From Thereva unica (taxonomy: Eukaryota > Arthropoda > Insecta > Diptera > Therevidae), in assembly GCA_949987705.1 (NCBI GenBank), contig OX465282.1, forward strand, positions 40,822,039-40,886,038: a stretch of DNA of 64,000 bases. The letters run 5' to 3'. The notes beneath the pieces were generated by a model, which was given only the letters and a program-made list of their open reading frames with translations, was not told where the DNA came from and searched no databases. The translations under genes and the position numbers were made by a program. Position 1 is the first letter of the stretch. Each line of letters opens with the position of its first letter. Positions 34,215-45,691 of this stretch are shown piece by piece.

Positions 34215-37200
34215 GTTGAATGCCGAGCTGTACTAGATTCCGGATCCGAACTCAATCTTATCACAGAGAAATTATTACGAAAGCTGGGGCTGCGAGGAAC
34301 ACCTGACACGATGTGCATAGAAGGGATTTGCCGACTTAAACAGGGAAGTCGTCGGAGAGTAAGCTTGAAGTTACAATCACGGATAAACGGTTTCACTACC
34401 AGGATTGAAGCTCATGTCCTACCGGAGGTCACATCACCGCAGCCAACTAGACCAATAAACACTGCCGATTGGAGCATCCCGCAAAATCTCGCTCTTGCCG
34501 ATCCACAATTCCATAAACCAGGGCCAATAGATCTACTTATAGGTGCAGGAATATTTTATTCTTTGTTGACAGTGGGCCAAATCCGTTTGGATGATCACTC
34601 CCTAATAATGCAGAACACCGTTTTTGGTTGGATAGTGTCAGGAGAGTTTCCCTTAGACGCAGATAGAGATAACATAGCCACTTGTGGAATTACCCGTGAG
34701 GACGAATCTCTCAATCACCAAATCGAAAAATTTTGGCGATTAGAGGAGGCTGAGCCGCAATCAAACAACCTTACGGCAGCTGAAGGTCGATGCGAAACAT
34801 ATTTCATTCAAACAACGACGAGAGATACGAATGGCAGATTCACGGTAGAGCTACCCATATCCAGCGATCCAAGTACCCTAGGGGAATCTAAGGACCTGGC
34901 CTTGGCCCGATTTAAGTCATTAGAGCGAAAGCTAAATAAGAATGCCGACATCAAGAAGCTATACGTCGAGTTCATGGAGGAATATTTGAGGCTCGAGCAC
35001 ATGCAGGAGATCGACCTCAACACAATTCAAAAACCATATTATTTTCTACCTCACCATTGCGTTATAAAACCCGAGAGTACAACAACCAAACTTCGGGTTG
35101 TTTTCGACGCTTCCGCTAAGACTTCAACAAATCTCTCTTTAAATGATTTGCTGTTTACCGGGCCCACGATTCAAGATGATGTCTTCACAATATTGTTACG
35201 TTTCCGCTTACCACGTTTTGTGTTTACAGCCGACATTGAAAAAATGTATCGGAAAATACAAGTTAATCAAGCCAGCCGCAAATACCAGTTGATCTGGTGG
35301 AGGAAAAATCGTGAAGAGACGCTCAAATGTTATCAACTCTGTACAGTGACTTACGGAACCACTTGTGCACCATATCTCGCTACAAGATGTTTAAAAATGC
35401 TAGCCGAGGAAGAAGCCGATACTTATCCATTAGGTGCCGAAATTCTTCAGCGAGACTTTTACGTCGACGACGTACTAACTGGTTCAGATAGTCTTCCCAC
35501 AGCAATTGCAATGCAAACTCAATTAAGGGCCTTGCTTCAATCCGGCGGTTTTAGGTTGCGCAAATGGTGTGCAAATCATCCCCGTTTGCTTCAGGACATA
35601 CTTCCATCCGACCAAGAAGTTCAACTAGACTTCAACAATCATGAAGATCAAAACGTCAAGACCATGGGACTTATATGGCTTCCAAAAACTGATTCCTTTT
35701 GCGTAAAGACCACATGCATCGAAAGAAGACAAATTACAAAAATCATCCGATATCGCCCACATTTTCGACCCACTCGGCATCTTGGCTCCAGTAGTAGTAT
35801 CAGCAAAGTTGTTTCTACAAAAAATGTGGTCGTTAAATTTGGATTGGGATGCCGCCCTGCCACAAGACTTTCACACATCTTGGTCCCGATTCCGCGAGGA
35901 TCTACGGCTTTTGGAAGAAATCAGATTTCCAAGGCACGTCTTTTCGCACAAAACGCCGAAAAATGTTCAACTTCACATATTCGCCGATGCATCGGAGCGG
36001 ACCTACGGCGCCGCGGCCTACGTTAGATCCGTAGATAAAGACAACATTGTACAGGTTCGACTACTTTGCGCTAAATCAAAGGTAGCCCCCATGAAGCAAA
36101 TAACTCTGCCCAGACTGGAACTCTGTGCTGCTAAGGTAGCTTCAGAACTGTGCCAACGTCTCAAGGATGATCTCAGATTCAAGAAGGATGTCATCTTCTT
36201 ATGGACAGACTCAACTGCGGTGCTCGGCTGGATAAGCTCCGATTCTTCCAATTTCCATACTTTTGTTGCTAACAGAGTATCAGCCATTCAACAAGTAACC
36301 ATACCGCAACAGTGGCGCCATGTCAAGTCAGACGAAAATCCAGCAGACCTCCTCTCACGTGGTCTATCGCCAGCAAAATTGGCGAACAACAACTTTTGGT
36401 TTTACGGACCAATATTTCTTCATGGTAGTGAAACTAAATGGCCAGTACCATATACAAAGCTTCATGACTGCACTCTCGAAAGAAGAGAAAAAATACGTAC
36501 CGTCTTCGCAGCAACGCAGTCAGACAAATTAATTGAATCTATCGATCATCGAAACTCGTTCCGGCGGCTACAACGCATCATAGCATATGTAAATCGCTTT
36601 GTAAATAACAGCAGGCGTCCCATCAAATTCAAATGCTCTAGCATCACGCCTAGCGTACTAGAGCTAGATGACGCGTTAACTTTATTAGTCAAGCACATGC
36701 AGAAAGAACATTTTGCCGAATTCGGGAGTCGATTTTTGCGGCCCTGTCTGGACACACTTCACGCAACGAGGGAAACATCCCAAGAAGGCTTATATCGCTG
36801 CCTTCTGCTGCTTCGCAGCCAAAGCAGTACATCTAGAAATAGTGAGTGATTTATCAACAGACGGTTTCCTAGGAGCATTAAAAAGATTTATGGCAAGGCG
36901 AGGCCTCTGTAGCAAAATCTATTGTGACAATGCCACAAATTTTGTGGGGGCCAGCAATCGTTTCAACGAGCTGCAAACGATCATGGAAAATGATAGATCA
37001 AGGGAAAAAATAACGGCAGAATGTAGTCGCAAGGGTGTAGAATTTCACTTCATCCCGCCGAAGGCACCACATTTCGGTGGCCTATGGGAGGCTGCCGTAA
37101 AATCAGCAAAACATCTCATACAACGTACCATCGCTTCGGCGAAATTGACGTATGAAGAAATGGAAACTATTGCAATTGAAGCCGAAGCAGTAATGAACTC

Positions 37201-37621
37201 CAGGCCGCTTACACCGCTCTCGGCTGACCCCAACGATCTAACAGTCCTGACTCCAGCTCATTTGCTGATCGGAGAGCCCCTCACAGCAACCGTGGACCCC
37301 CACGCCAAGGAACTAATTACCACTCTGTCAGCTCGCTGGAACACTATCACACGCTTAAAAAACGAATTTTGGCAAAGATGGACAAAAGAGTATCTCAATG
37401 AACTACAATATCGCCATAAATGGAAATCTCAATGTCAAAACGCCCAGCCGGGCACTATGGTCATAATTAAAGAAGAAAACACGCCCCCTATGAAGTGGCC
37501 TTTAGGACGGATCATACAAGTTATTAAAAGAACAGATGGTCTTGTGCGTGTCGCCGATGTACAAACATCTACCAACATACTTCGGCGTCCAATACACAAT
37601 CTAGCTCCACTTCCGATTTAA
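34215..37621 (+). pseudogene. pol: BEL/Pao pol: protease, RT, RNase H, integrase (broken)
   Basis: Order: aspartic protease with LDSGSELNLI right after the gag stop; reverse transcriptase with LRVVFDAS and the catalytic YVDD at 35460-35471; RNase H-type domain with FADASERTYGAAAY, ITLPRLEL and a WTDST motif; integrase core; DUF5641-like C-terminus ending LAPLPI. A one-base frameshift near 35741-35750 separates RT from the connection/RNase H part. Near 36713-36725 the frame jumps from the end of the linker region straight to the integrase core, and the zinc-binding HHCC domain with its surroundings is missing. Catalytic residues of the integrase core remain (Asp, Asp and Glu in VDFCGP, YCDNATN and GGLWEA). 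An inactive gene. Confidence 0.9.
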
Positions 37622-37747
37622 CACCATCCGATAGACCAACCCGAACAAACTCAAGACTCGCCACAGTCGGCAAGCGGACACACAGAAAAAACAGATATAA
37701 GTAGCATCGATAGGACCACCTCAGCTGAACCAGCAGACAGCAACTCG

Positions 37748-39520
37748 ATGCCTCATAAAAGGGCACGCATGTCCGTAGGCTCAGCATTAGTCAGCCTCTT
37801 CGTCACATGCCTTGTACTGCCTTTCGCCAATAGCGCTCCTGTCAAATACACTCCGTTTGACAACAATCCAGGTCTCTACTTTGAAAACCTGGGAGCTGCT
37901 AACGTAATCACCAGTGAATGGAATCTGGTGGTATATTATGATATGCGACCCTATTGGACTGAATTTGAAATGCTTCTTAACTCCTCAGCAACTCTAGGAA
38001 AAACATGTGAAATGATACGTGATCACCAACCCTGTTTACGAATCATCTCACAAATTACGCGGGCCGTCACCGAGTTACAGCAAGGCAATCAGCTTCTTCA
38101 AGTTCCAACACGAACCAAGAGAGGGGCTCTAAATTTTATCGGTAACATAGCTAGTTCACTATTCGGGGTGCTAGATTCCGATTATGCAGACGAAATGGCC
38201 TCGACAATAGACAATCTCCGGCAAAATGAAGAACATCTAGCCATCCTGGCACGCAATCAAACGTCCATTTTGGATGCTACAGTGAACGTTATGAAAAGAA
38301 ACCAGGAGGACATATTTAAAGAGTTTCACCAAATAGAAGCCCACTACAACCAGATTTCCAAACAGCTTAACTCTGTTAAGGAGGAACTATATCAGGAGCA
38401 ACTCTCCCAACTGTTTTCAACATTGGTCATTCAGATACTCCTCCTTGTATCAAACTTTCAGCGAGTACAATACTCCATATTGGATGTCCTGACCGATACA
38501 CACCATGGAAAGGTTAACACACTACTGATATCTCCGGATCAATTCAAGGCGGAGTTGTTGGCAATCAAGGGAAGGTTACCGCCCTCCTTGAAACTCCCAC
38601 TAACAGAAAACGACATTCTACGATTTTACAGCATGGTGGCCATTGAAGGGCGAGCCACAAAAAAAAAACGTAATTTTCAGGATGCGCCTCCCGATCCTAG
38701 CGTCAGAAGATTATGAGTTATTCAAACTTATTCCAGTTCCAACCAAAATCCACGAAACATTCGCTGCCATTAGACCATCGTATCCCTTCCTGATGCTCAA
38801 CCTACACCGTGATCAGTACTATCCACTAACGGAACAAGCATTGCTTAGTTGCATCTCCATCACACCAGACAGGCACCTATGCAAGCAGACGCAACCCATG
38901 TATCGAAAGGGATCATCCGTTAGTGCTTGTGAGATTAATCTATTGAATCACTTACCAAGAAGTTCATCATGTCAAGTAATGAAGTCTGAGCCAGGACCTT
39001 ATTGGATACAGTTACACAACTCCAATCAGTGGATTTACTCGCTGGAAGAAGCTACCACCATCAACGTTGTATGCGGAGGCAAACTCGCACAACTCTTACT
39101 TCAGCGCACTGGAATCTTGAGCATGCAAGCCAACTGCGTGATCAAGCAACCACTTGTTACGATACAAGGACATAACATCTACCCTACCATTGCGAGAGCA
39201 TCATATTTGCCTTCTGTAAATCTAACAAACTTCATCATAACAACGAGTATAACCCTCACCTGGCGGACTTGGAGGCGATCAAACGAAGGTTATTGGACAT
39301 CCATCCTGAACTTCCAGCTAAAGTACGCCCACATGATGTGCATCATTACAGCCTCGGTTACATTTGCTTAATATCAGTAAGCATCATAGCAGCATATTTG
39401 GCATGGAATAAATGTCATAGAACCCTAACAATTACAATCTTGACCGAAGAATCTGGAGCGGCCAAGGAGGACAGTGACGACTTATCCGACCTAGAAATTG
39501 CCAAGGTATTTGATACCTAA
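37748..39520 (+). pseudogene. env: env-like glycoprotein gene of the BEL/Pao element (frameshifted)
   Basis: Starts at ATG 37748 after a 126-bp gap, in the same frame as integrase. An N-terminal hydrophobic stretch (residues about 10-30) fits a signal peptide. A dibasic RTKR cleavage motif at 38111-38122 is followed by a hydrophobic, glycine-containing segment like a fusion peptide, then heptad-like regions. The arrangement resembles the insect errantivirus/baculovirus F-protein family. The frame breaks in an A run at about 38660-38670 and again near 39225-39245. The last segment holds a hydrophobic membrane span (CLISVSIIAAYLAW) and a short acidic tail. Broken, so not functional. Confidence 0.82.
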
Positions 39521-39544
39521 CATAGTTGAATGCAGCCCATTCAA

Positions 39545-39556
39545 CGGCCGGGAGGA
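39545..39556 (+). other. Polypurine tract of the BEL/Pao element
   Basis: GGGAGGA immediately precedes the TGTTAAC start of the 3' LTR, the position expected for the plus-strand primer. Confidence 0.75.
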
Positions 39557-41121
39557 TGTTAACACTCATAATAAAAACATAATAAAATTCTGTAATTCTA
39601 AAAATTAACATAAAATCATTAAGCATAAAATTATTTGTCATTTTTCATATTGTTATCACTTTGATACAATATTATTTTTCATTGTTCATTTTTGCATTTA
39701 TCAGCACATGATAAAATTTGCGCGCAGACGCTCACGAATTTTTTCACGGCTCGTATTACCGTCTGGTAGAGGTCGCGCCAAAAGAGTTGATGCCGGAGCG
39801 CGCAGCTGGGGAAATTAAAGCTGCACACAAATAAAAATTGCGCCCATATTGATAGGAAATGCGCTTATGTATTTTCAAATTTCCCCTTCGGGGATTCTAC
39901 TGCGCATGCAAAACGCGACTTTCTCGGCATCAACTCTTTTGGCGCGACCCATACCAATATGATCCGTGAGAAACCGAAAAGCGGAATTTGCTTGGTGCAT
40001 TGGTCACGGATCATGTTATCACCTGCTAGTGATGGGATTCGTGAAAATCTGCTGAATTGAATGTAAATTAAACTTTACCTTAAGGGCCGAAACACATCCA
40101 AGCCCGCTTTGAACACATCCAAGCCCAAAGCCAGCTGCAAGCATATCCAACCAATGCGTTTAAATGGGATTGAACACATCAAAATTTGTCTCGCAAATTC
40201 AGGCCTTGGCAAAGCTGGCCGCAAGGCTCGCCTCTGTCGGAATTCCGGCAATGCTGGAATTCGAATTCGGCCGAGGCTCTAGTTTTTGCTTTTGACAGTT
40301 GAACTTTGAGGTTGATATTTTGTATGCGAGTTTGTATTGAAAATAATTAAACGAATTAAATACAAAATGTTAGAAAATTTCACTGTAAACAAATAAATAA
40401 TAATTAAAAAAGTCAACAAATTTTATTTTATTTAAAATGTTTGAAATTTCACCACATTTACATAATAACAATTAAAAAATAACAATGTAAACAGGCCAAA
40501 TAATTGTATTTTAAATAATTTTTATATTTTACACTTTTTACGAACCACAATGCTCGCTTACAAATTTGACAAATGTGATGAACCGGCCTGATTGTGTTTT
40601 GAGTATTCCGCGGACGGCTCTGGAGCTCGCCTCAAGGAAAGCTTCGAGAGATGAGCTTTAAAGCCAGCCTGGATGTGTTTCGGCCCTAAAGCTTTTAGCA
40701 TTATGAAAATTGTAAATATATATTAAGATTTAAATAAATAAAGGGCAGTTGCTCGTCACACGTCAAAGAGTTAGTTTGGGTTATTATTCGGAAGGTTTGT
40801 AGCAGTTTAAGAGCTGCAATTCACTGCTGCTGCAATTGGATTTTCTTTTGTAAAGTATTAGAATTGGTGTAGTGGTATAAGAGCCATTGCATCAATTTAT
40901 TGCCGTTTTATAAATTATTGACCTGGTGTAGTGGTTTAAGAGCCACTGCATACAACATCTTTGATTATTGACCTGGTGTAGTGGTTTAAGAGCCACTGCA
41001 TACAACATCTTTGATTATTGACCTGGTGTAGTGGTTTAAGAGCCACGGCATCCAACTATCTTGAGGCTAAGGCGCATTCGCCCTAGACTCACGGCTGGAT
41101 AAAGGCATCCAGTCGTTAACA
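39557..41121 (+). repeat. 3' LTR of the BEL/Pao element
   Basis: Starts TGTTAAC and ends GTTAACA, a 7-bp terminal inverted repeat. Without the nested MITE it would be about 960 bp. Compared with the 5' LTR it lacks 41 bp near 39895 and has four rather than three copies of the ~28-bp GGTGTAGTGG motif, plus scattered substitutions. The same 25-bp inverted repeat is present at 39771-39795 and 39925-39949. Confidence 0.92.
40084..40686. mobile_element. 603-bp PIF/Harbinger-type MITE in the 3' LTR
   Basis: Terminal inverted repeats start GGGCCGAAACACATCCA at both ends. TAA flanks it at 40081-40083 and 40687-40689, and the 5' LTR shows the unfilled site at about 32660. A 3-bp TAA target and GGGCC ends are typical of PIF/Harbinger. 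No coding capacity. Confidence 0.92.
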
Positions 41122-41406
41122 GTTATATTTTCAATTTTTGATGAAAAATGCGCCATTCTTTTAATTAACTTTTTCATTAAAATTGAAATTTCACGCTTTC
41201 TTTAAAATATTTTTTATTTTTTACTTTTCAGTAGGTACATTTTTAGTTAACGAAAAGAATTTTTCTAAAAAAATTTTTTTTAACCATTTATTTTATTTAT
41301 TCGTGAGTACGCCACAAATTAAGAGAAAAAAACAAAATATACAATAAATATAAAGAAAAAAACACACACACAAAAATATACAAAATAAAAAAAATAGTTC
41401 ATGATT
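41122..41406 (+). repeat. Right half of a family A palindrome plus A-rich sequence
   Basis: 41122-41292 is part of a loop (orientation B) and the right arm, starting exactly at the end of the BEL/Pao 3' LTR. 41293-41406 is A-rich with CA-repeat-like sequence that I cannot assign. Confidence 0.8.
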
Positions 41407-42720
41407 TTTAAACTCTTTCCTTTACTTTCACTTCGGAGCATCAATTAATTTAACCGCCTTTTACTCAATGCAAATGGATGAAACTTTGCAGGCATACATA
41501 TTCCCGATGACAATACACGAATATGACATTTTGTTACATTTTTTGTTGTTGATTTTGTTGTTGAGTAACAAAAAACGATTTTTAATAAAAAATGCTTGGA
41601 ATTATTCGTTCTACTCAATGTAGAGTCTTAAAATTCACTTCCCTTCAATAAAAATTGGTAAAAATTAACAGACATGTGTATTTCCGACGAAAACACACGA
41701 AAATGATAGTTCCAAATTAAAAATGGAGGCCAAAAAAATATTATGGATTACATTTTTCTTTACAAGCCACTCGTTCGATATGGGTATCAAATGAAAGGTT
41801 ATAACAAGTTGAATACAATTAGCGTCATCCTAAATTCAAAATGGCGGTAGAAAAATGGCGGCATAAAAGTGGCGGCCAACACAAAACAGAGGATCAATTT
41901 TTCTTTACAACGCGCTCGGCATGGGTATCAAATGGAAGGGAGTGACAATTAGAATACTGTTGTCTGTGTCCCGTCATTTCAATTCAAAATGGCGGCCAAC
42001 ACAAAATGGCGGTTTACTCTTTTATTTACTTCGCTCTCGGTATGGATATCAAATGAAAGTGTAATAAAGTGAGTAAGAAAGTAAACTGTATGACGTCGTT
42101 TTAAATCAAATATGGCGTTCACTAAAAAATGGCGGAAGACACAACATAGCTACCAATAGCAAATAAAAATATGATTTAAAAAGATGCAAAAAAATATGTT
42201 TCCAGTTTTTAGTTTTTATTGCTCCAGCCAGTATACGCGAGCACACTACCTTTCAAAACGTAAAAAAAAACGTAGAGCGCTATTAGATTTTTGAGGGGTC
42301 ATCAAATTGTGCATTTTTGGGCTGCACTTGAGAACTGTTGTAAAGAAACAAATACAAAACATGTAAAAAAGTTTCCTTATTTAACATCATAATCTAATTA
42401 AAAGTTTGGAAATTGTAATGTATTAATTAACGCTATTCGTTACTAAAAAGTAAAAAATAAAAAAAAAAAAATTTAAGAAACTCTTCTTTACCTTAATATA
42501 TTGATCAGTTGTGAACACAAAATTATACTAAAAAAATCGACTAAAAGGTAAAAAATAAGAAGATTTTAAACAATATAAACTTTTAAATCAAAATGGAAAA
42601 AATCTCACACATTCCTTAACGAAAAGCGTGGGGCGCCCATACCAACCTGAACTTAAAAAACATGACTGCCGTGAGTACATTTTAACATTTCAGACAGCTA
42701 CGAGTTTTCACTAATTGAGC
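41407..42720 (+). repeat. Family B element, copy 2 (3' truncated)
   Basis: Nearly the same sequence as copy 3 at 45692. It includes the diverged first monomer, four monomer-core repeats (about 41770-42140) and the left arm and loop of the family B palindrome. At 42720 it switches, inside the loop, to the right arm of a family A palindrome. Confidence 0.87.
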
Positions 42721-42880
42721 CATTCTTTTAATTAACTTTTTCATTAAAATTGAAATTTCACGCTTTCTTTAAAATATTTTTTATTTTTTACTTTTCAGTA
42801 CATTTTTTAGTTAATGAAAAGAATTTTTTTTAAAAAAATTTTTAACCATTTATTTTATTTTCTACTTTTTAGTTTATTAT
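42721..42880 (-). repeat. Family A palindrome right arm and spacer edge (reversed unit)
   Basis: 42721-42851 is a family A right arm. 42852-42880 is the beginning of a spacer in reverse orientation (CTACTTTTTAG), interrupted at TTATTATA by the 420-bp MITE. Confidence 0.8.
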
Positions 42881-43300
42881 ATCGCTGTTCCGGAAGTATA
42901 ATGACGCAACTGTACAATTTTGTGAAAACAGACTTTTTTGTTTGGCGTGATCAGAAATGCAAGTTCTATATGTTTGGAAATCGACATAATTGTAGTTACG
43001 ATTTTAGCCACTATAGGGATCATGCGTCGTTATTATTCCTGCGTTTATTTGCTCCCACCTCCAGTAAAATAACGGCGCTTTGTCCAGTTGGGCTGTGGAA
43101 GTGAAAGTGAGACGATAGTGGTCCGGAGCGGTCTTAAGTTTAACAACAGTAGCCCGCAAAGTCTATAAACTACTTTCACAGAAGAACTAAACCAAATTCA
43201 AGGACCATTTCAAAAGGTAAAGATTAATTATTTCGTTTTTTCCTTCTCCTGTAAAATTTGAAATTTTGCAGTTGTGTCAATATACTTCCGGAACAGCGAT
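42881..43300. mobile_element. 420-bp MITE with 20-bp perfect terminal repeats
   Basis: Ends ATCGCTGTTCCGGAAGTATA and its exact reverse complement, with weaker complementarity for about 20 bp further in. It is inserted in a family A spacer whose unfilled form (TTATTATATGTATTCC) is present in every other unit. The junctions fit either a TA or a 4-bp ATAT duplication. The internal ~380 bp has no protein similarity I recognise. Confidence 0.88.
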
Positions 43301-44129
43301 ATGTATTCCGCCATTTTATGATGGCAATTCTATTAGATTTAAAATTACGTCACACAGTTTACTGTATTCATTTGATACCCATGTCGTGGGCTCGGTGGAA
43401 CATAATTGCAAAAACGGCCGCCATCTCGGAACCGTCTTCTTGATTTTTTTACAAAAAGGTCAGATTGCATTTAGTACTTATACGAGTACATGATGAGTTG
43501 AACTCAAGTTGAACCCAAGTCTAACTACATGTAAACGGGAGTCGAGTTGGGTTAAGGTTGACTGAACTCGACTCAGCTCTGCTACCTGGGTTTAGTTGAA
43601 ATTATGCATACGGACATGAGTTCAGTATTTGAGTAGTTGAATTTAGTTGACAGCAGCATCTCTGTGTTTGTTTGTGATTTTTTGTAACGTGTATTGCTTG
43701 TTTATTATCAACCCTTAACTCAACTATTCATCTCATCATTCATACACATTAACCACCCGAACTACGAGTGTGTGCAAAATTGGAAGTTGATCGGTTATAT
43801 TTTCTACTTTTTAGTCTATTATAAGCTTTCCGCAATTTAGTGTTGGCCGCCATTTTGAATTTGGAATGACGCCACATAGCTTATTGTGTTCTACCTGTCA
43901 TATCCTTTCATTTGATACCCATGTCAGAGGGCCGCGGAGCACAATTTCAAAAATCGGGCGCCATTTTGGAACCGCCATCTTGATATTTTTACAAAATGGC
44001 CAGATTGCATTGTCATCCAAACTAAACGTGTAGGCAAAATTTCAGCTCTATCCGAAACCGGGAAGTGGGTCAAATTTAACTTCCAAGATTTGACGACAAA
44101 CAGTGTAAGTTAAATAATAGAATTTAAAA
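43301..44129 (-). repeat. Family A spacer, one monomer and unit end (reversed)
   Basis: Continues the spacer across the MITE (43301-43838), then one complete satellite monomer (43839-44114) and the unit end (TTAAATAATAGAATTTAAAAA). The LINE tail begins directly after. Confidence 0.87.
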
Positions 44130-44212
44130 ACATAGTGTACAGTCTTTTATAATATAATATAATATTGCTATAACTACTGATAGCTACTAAAAACCTACTA
44201 TTGTCAAAGGGG

Positions 44213-45691
44213 TTATGTTAGTAGGGATTTGAGTATTTTTTTATAGGATGCCTTGTTGAGGGAAGGGGAGAAAGAGGAGCTATGGCTATTAAAAACCATA
44301 CAACATCTGTTGACGGGCTCGTTCCTTGCGTAATCGGTGCGGTGTGGATATTCCCTAAGTAGTTTAGTGTGTCGTGTGTGTCGAACTACATCATTGAATT
44401 TGATTCTGTCCGACAGAAACTGCACTTTAAGCTTTCCACTTAGGACGTCAAAGGCAACGCAAGATATGAGCAGTTTCCTCCTGCTAGACAACGGCATGAG
44501 ATCAAGCACTTTGAGCCTGTCCAAGTAGTGCGGCAGGGTTTGGTAGTCATGGTGGTTGTGTAGATGTCTCAGGGCAAAAAAAAGAAATCTCTTTTGAATG
44601 GATTCAATCCTCCTACTTCTCACTTGGAATATAGGATCCCAGATAGGACACGAATATTCCAGGATAGGGCGGACTAAAGAACAGAAGAGTGTTTTTGTGA
44701 CCCATACATTACCAAATTCTTTTGCTCTCCTCTTAATGAAACCAAGAAGTTTGTTGGCTCTGGCAGTTATATTATCGTAGTGCAGGTTGAAATTGAGTTT
44801 TTTGTCTAGAACGACGCCTAGATCTACGATATGATCAACCTGATTCAACATTATGCCATTGAGATAATAGTTACGGTTCTGTGTGTTTTTTAAGCGGGAG
44901 AAGGTAATTGCATGACATTTGCTGGTATTAAGTTGCAGTTTGTTCATGGTGCACCAGTCGTGTAGGGCATTGAGCTTTGTCTGCAAGAAGGAAGCATCAG
45001 TTTGGGTCTCAATGACACTATAAATTTTGAGATCATCCGCGTAGATGAGATGTGGAATATTTGCCAATTTATCGGAAAGATCGGAGATGAAAATATTGAA
45101 GAGAAGGGGACCGAGATGACTGCCCTGAGGAACGCCAGAGGTTACTTCGATCTCATTAGATAGAAGTCCTTGGAATCTGATAACTTGTGTTCTTCCGTTC
45201 AGATATGATTTTAACCATTCCAGAGCAGAACCTGATATACCAAACTTTAATAGTTTTGCGATTAGGATGGCGTGGTCTACTCGATCGAAGGCCTTGCTGA
45301 AATCAGTGTACACAGCATCCAATTGATGGCCGCTCTCCATACCACATAGCAATTCGGAAATAAGGACCATAAGGTTAGAAGTTGTTGAACGTCCTTTCCG
45401 AAACCCATGTTGTTGTTCGTTTAGGTATGGATCGATAAGAGGAGCAATCCTGTCATGAACAAGTTTTTCAAAAAGCTTAGGAATTGATGATAAAAAGGCA
45501 ATGCCCCTATAGTTGTCTACCGAGTGCTTGTCACCGGATTTATAGATTGGCGTTAGGTAGGATTTCTTCCACAGCTTGGGAAACTTTCCTAACGATAAAG
45601 ATTTGTTGAATATGAGATAAAGAGGAAACGCGATATGTTGCGAGCAGCGCTGCAGGAAAAAAGGAGAGAGATTGTCGGGACCATTACCATT
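44213..45691 (-). pseudogene. LINE reverse transcriptase (Jockey type)
   Basis: The frame is open from the family B junction at 45691 to the stop at 44213, about 490 codons. Motifs in order: GPDNLSPFFL, LTPIYKSGDKH with NYRGIA, FSKAFDRVDHAIL (motif with the first catalytic Asp), GVPQGSHLGPLLF, catalytic YADD in LIYADDLKIYS, then the thumb/C-terminal region ending ILKSLLT. Relatives are Jockey/CR1-like LINEs. The RT domain itself shows no break; only its N-terminal connection to the endonuclease is severed by the family B insertion. It would reverse-transcribe its own RNA at a nick. Confidence 0.88.

Larger units (their letters stand above)
32225..41121 (+). mobile_element. BEL/Pao LTR retrotransposon with env (inactive)
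   Basis: Long direct repeats flank a gag-pol-env body on the + strand. The 5' repeat is 32225-33049 (first ~128 bp missing) and the 3' repeat is 39557-41121 (TGTTAAC...GTTAACA ends, with a nested 603-bp MITE). A primer-binding site follows the 5' repeat and a purine-rich tract precedes the 3' repeat. Pol order (protease, reverse transcriptase, RNase H, integrase with DUF5641-like end) and sequence are BEL/Pao. Stops, frameshifts and a deletion make it inactive. No target duplication is seen: the right flank is the loop of a family A palindrome while the left flank is the far end of P13. Confidence 0.93.

Noticed and set aside
42814..43104. 96-codon + strand frame across the 420-bp MITE edge
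   Set aside because: It spans a palindrome arm and the MITE terminus, so it is a chance frame over an insertion junction.
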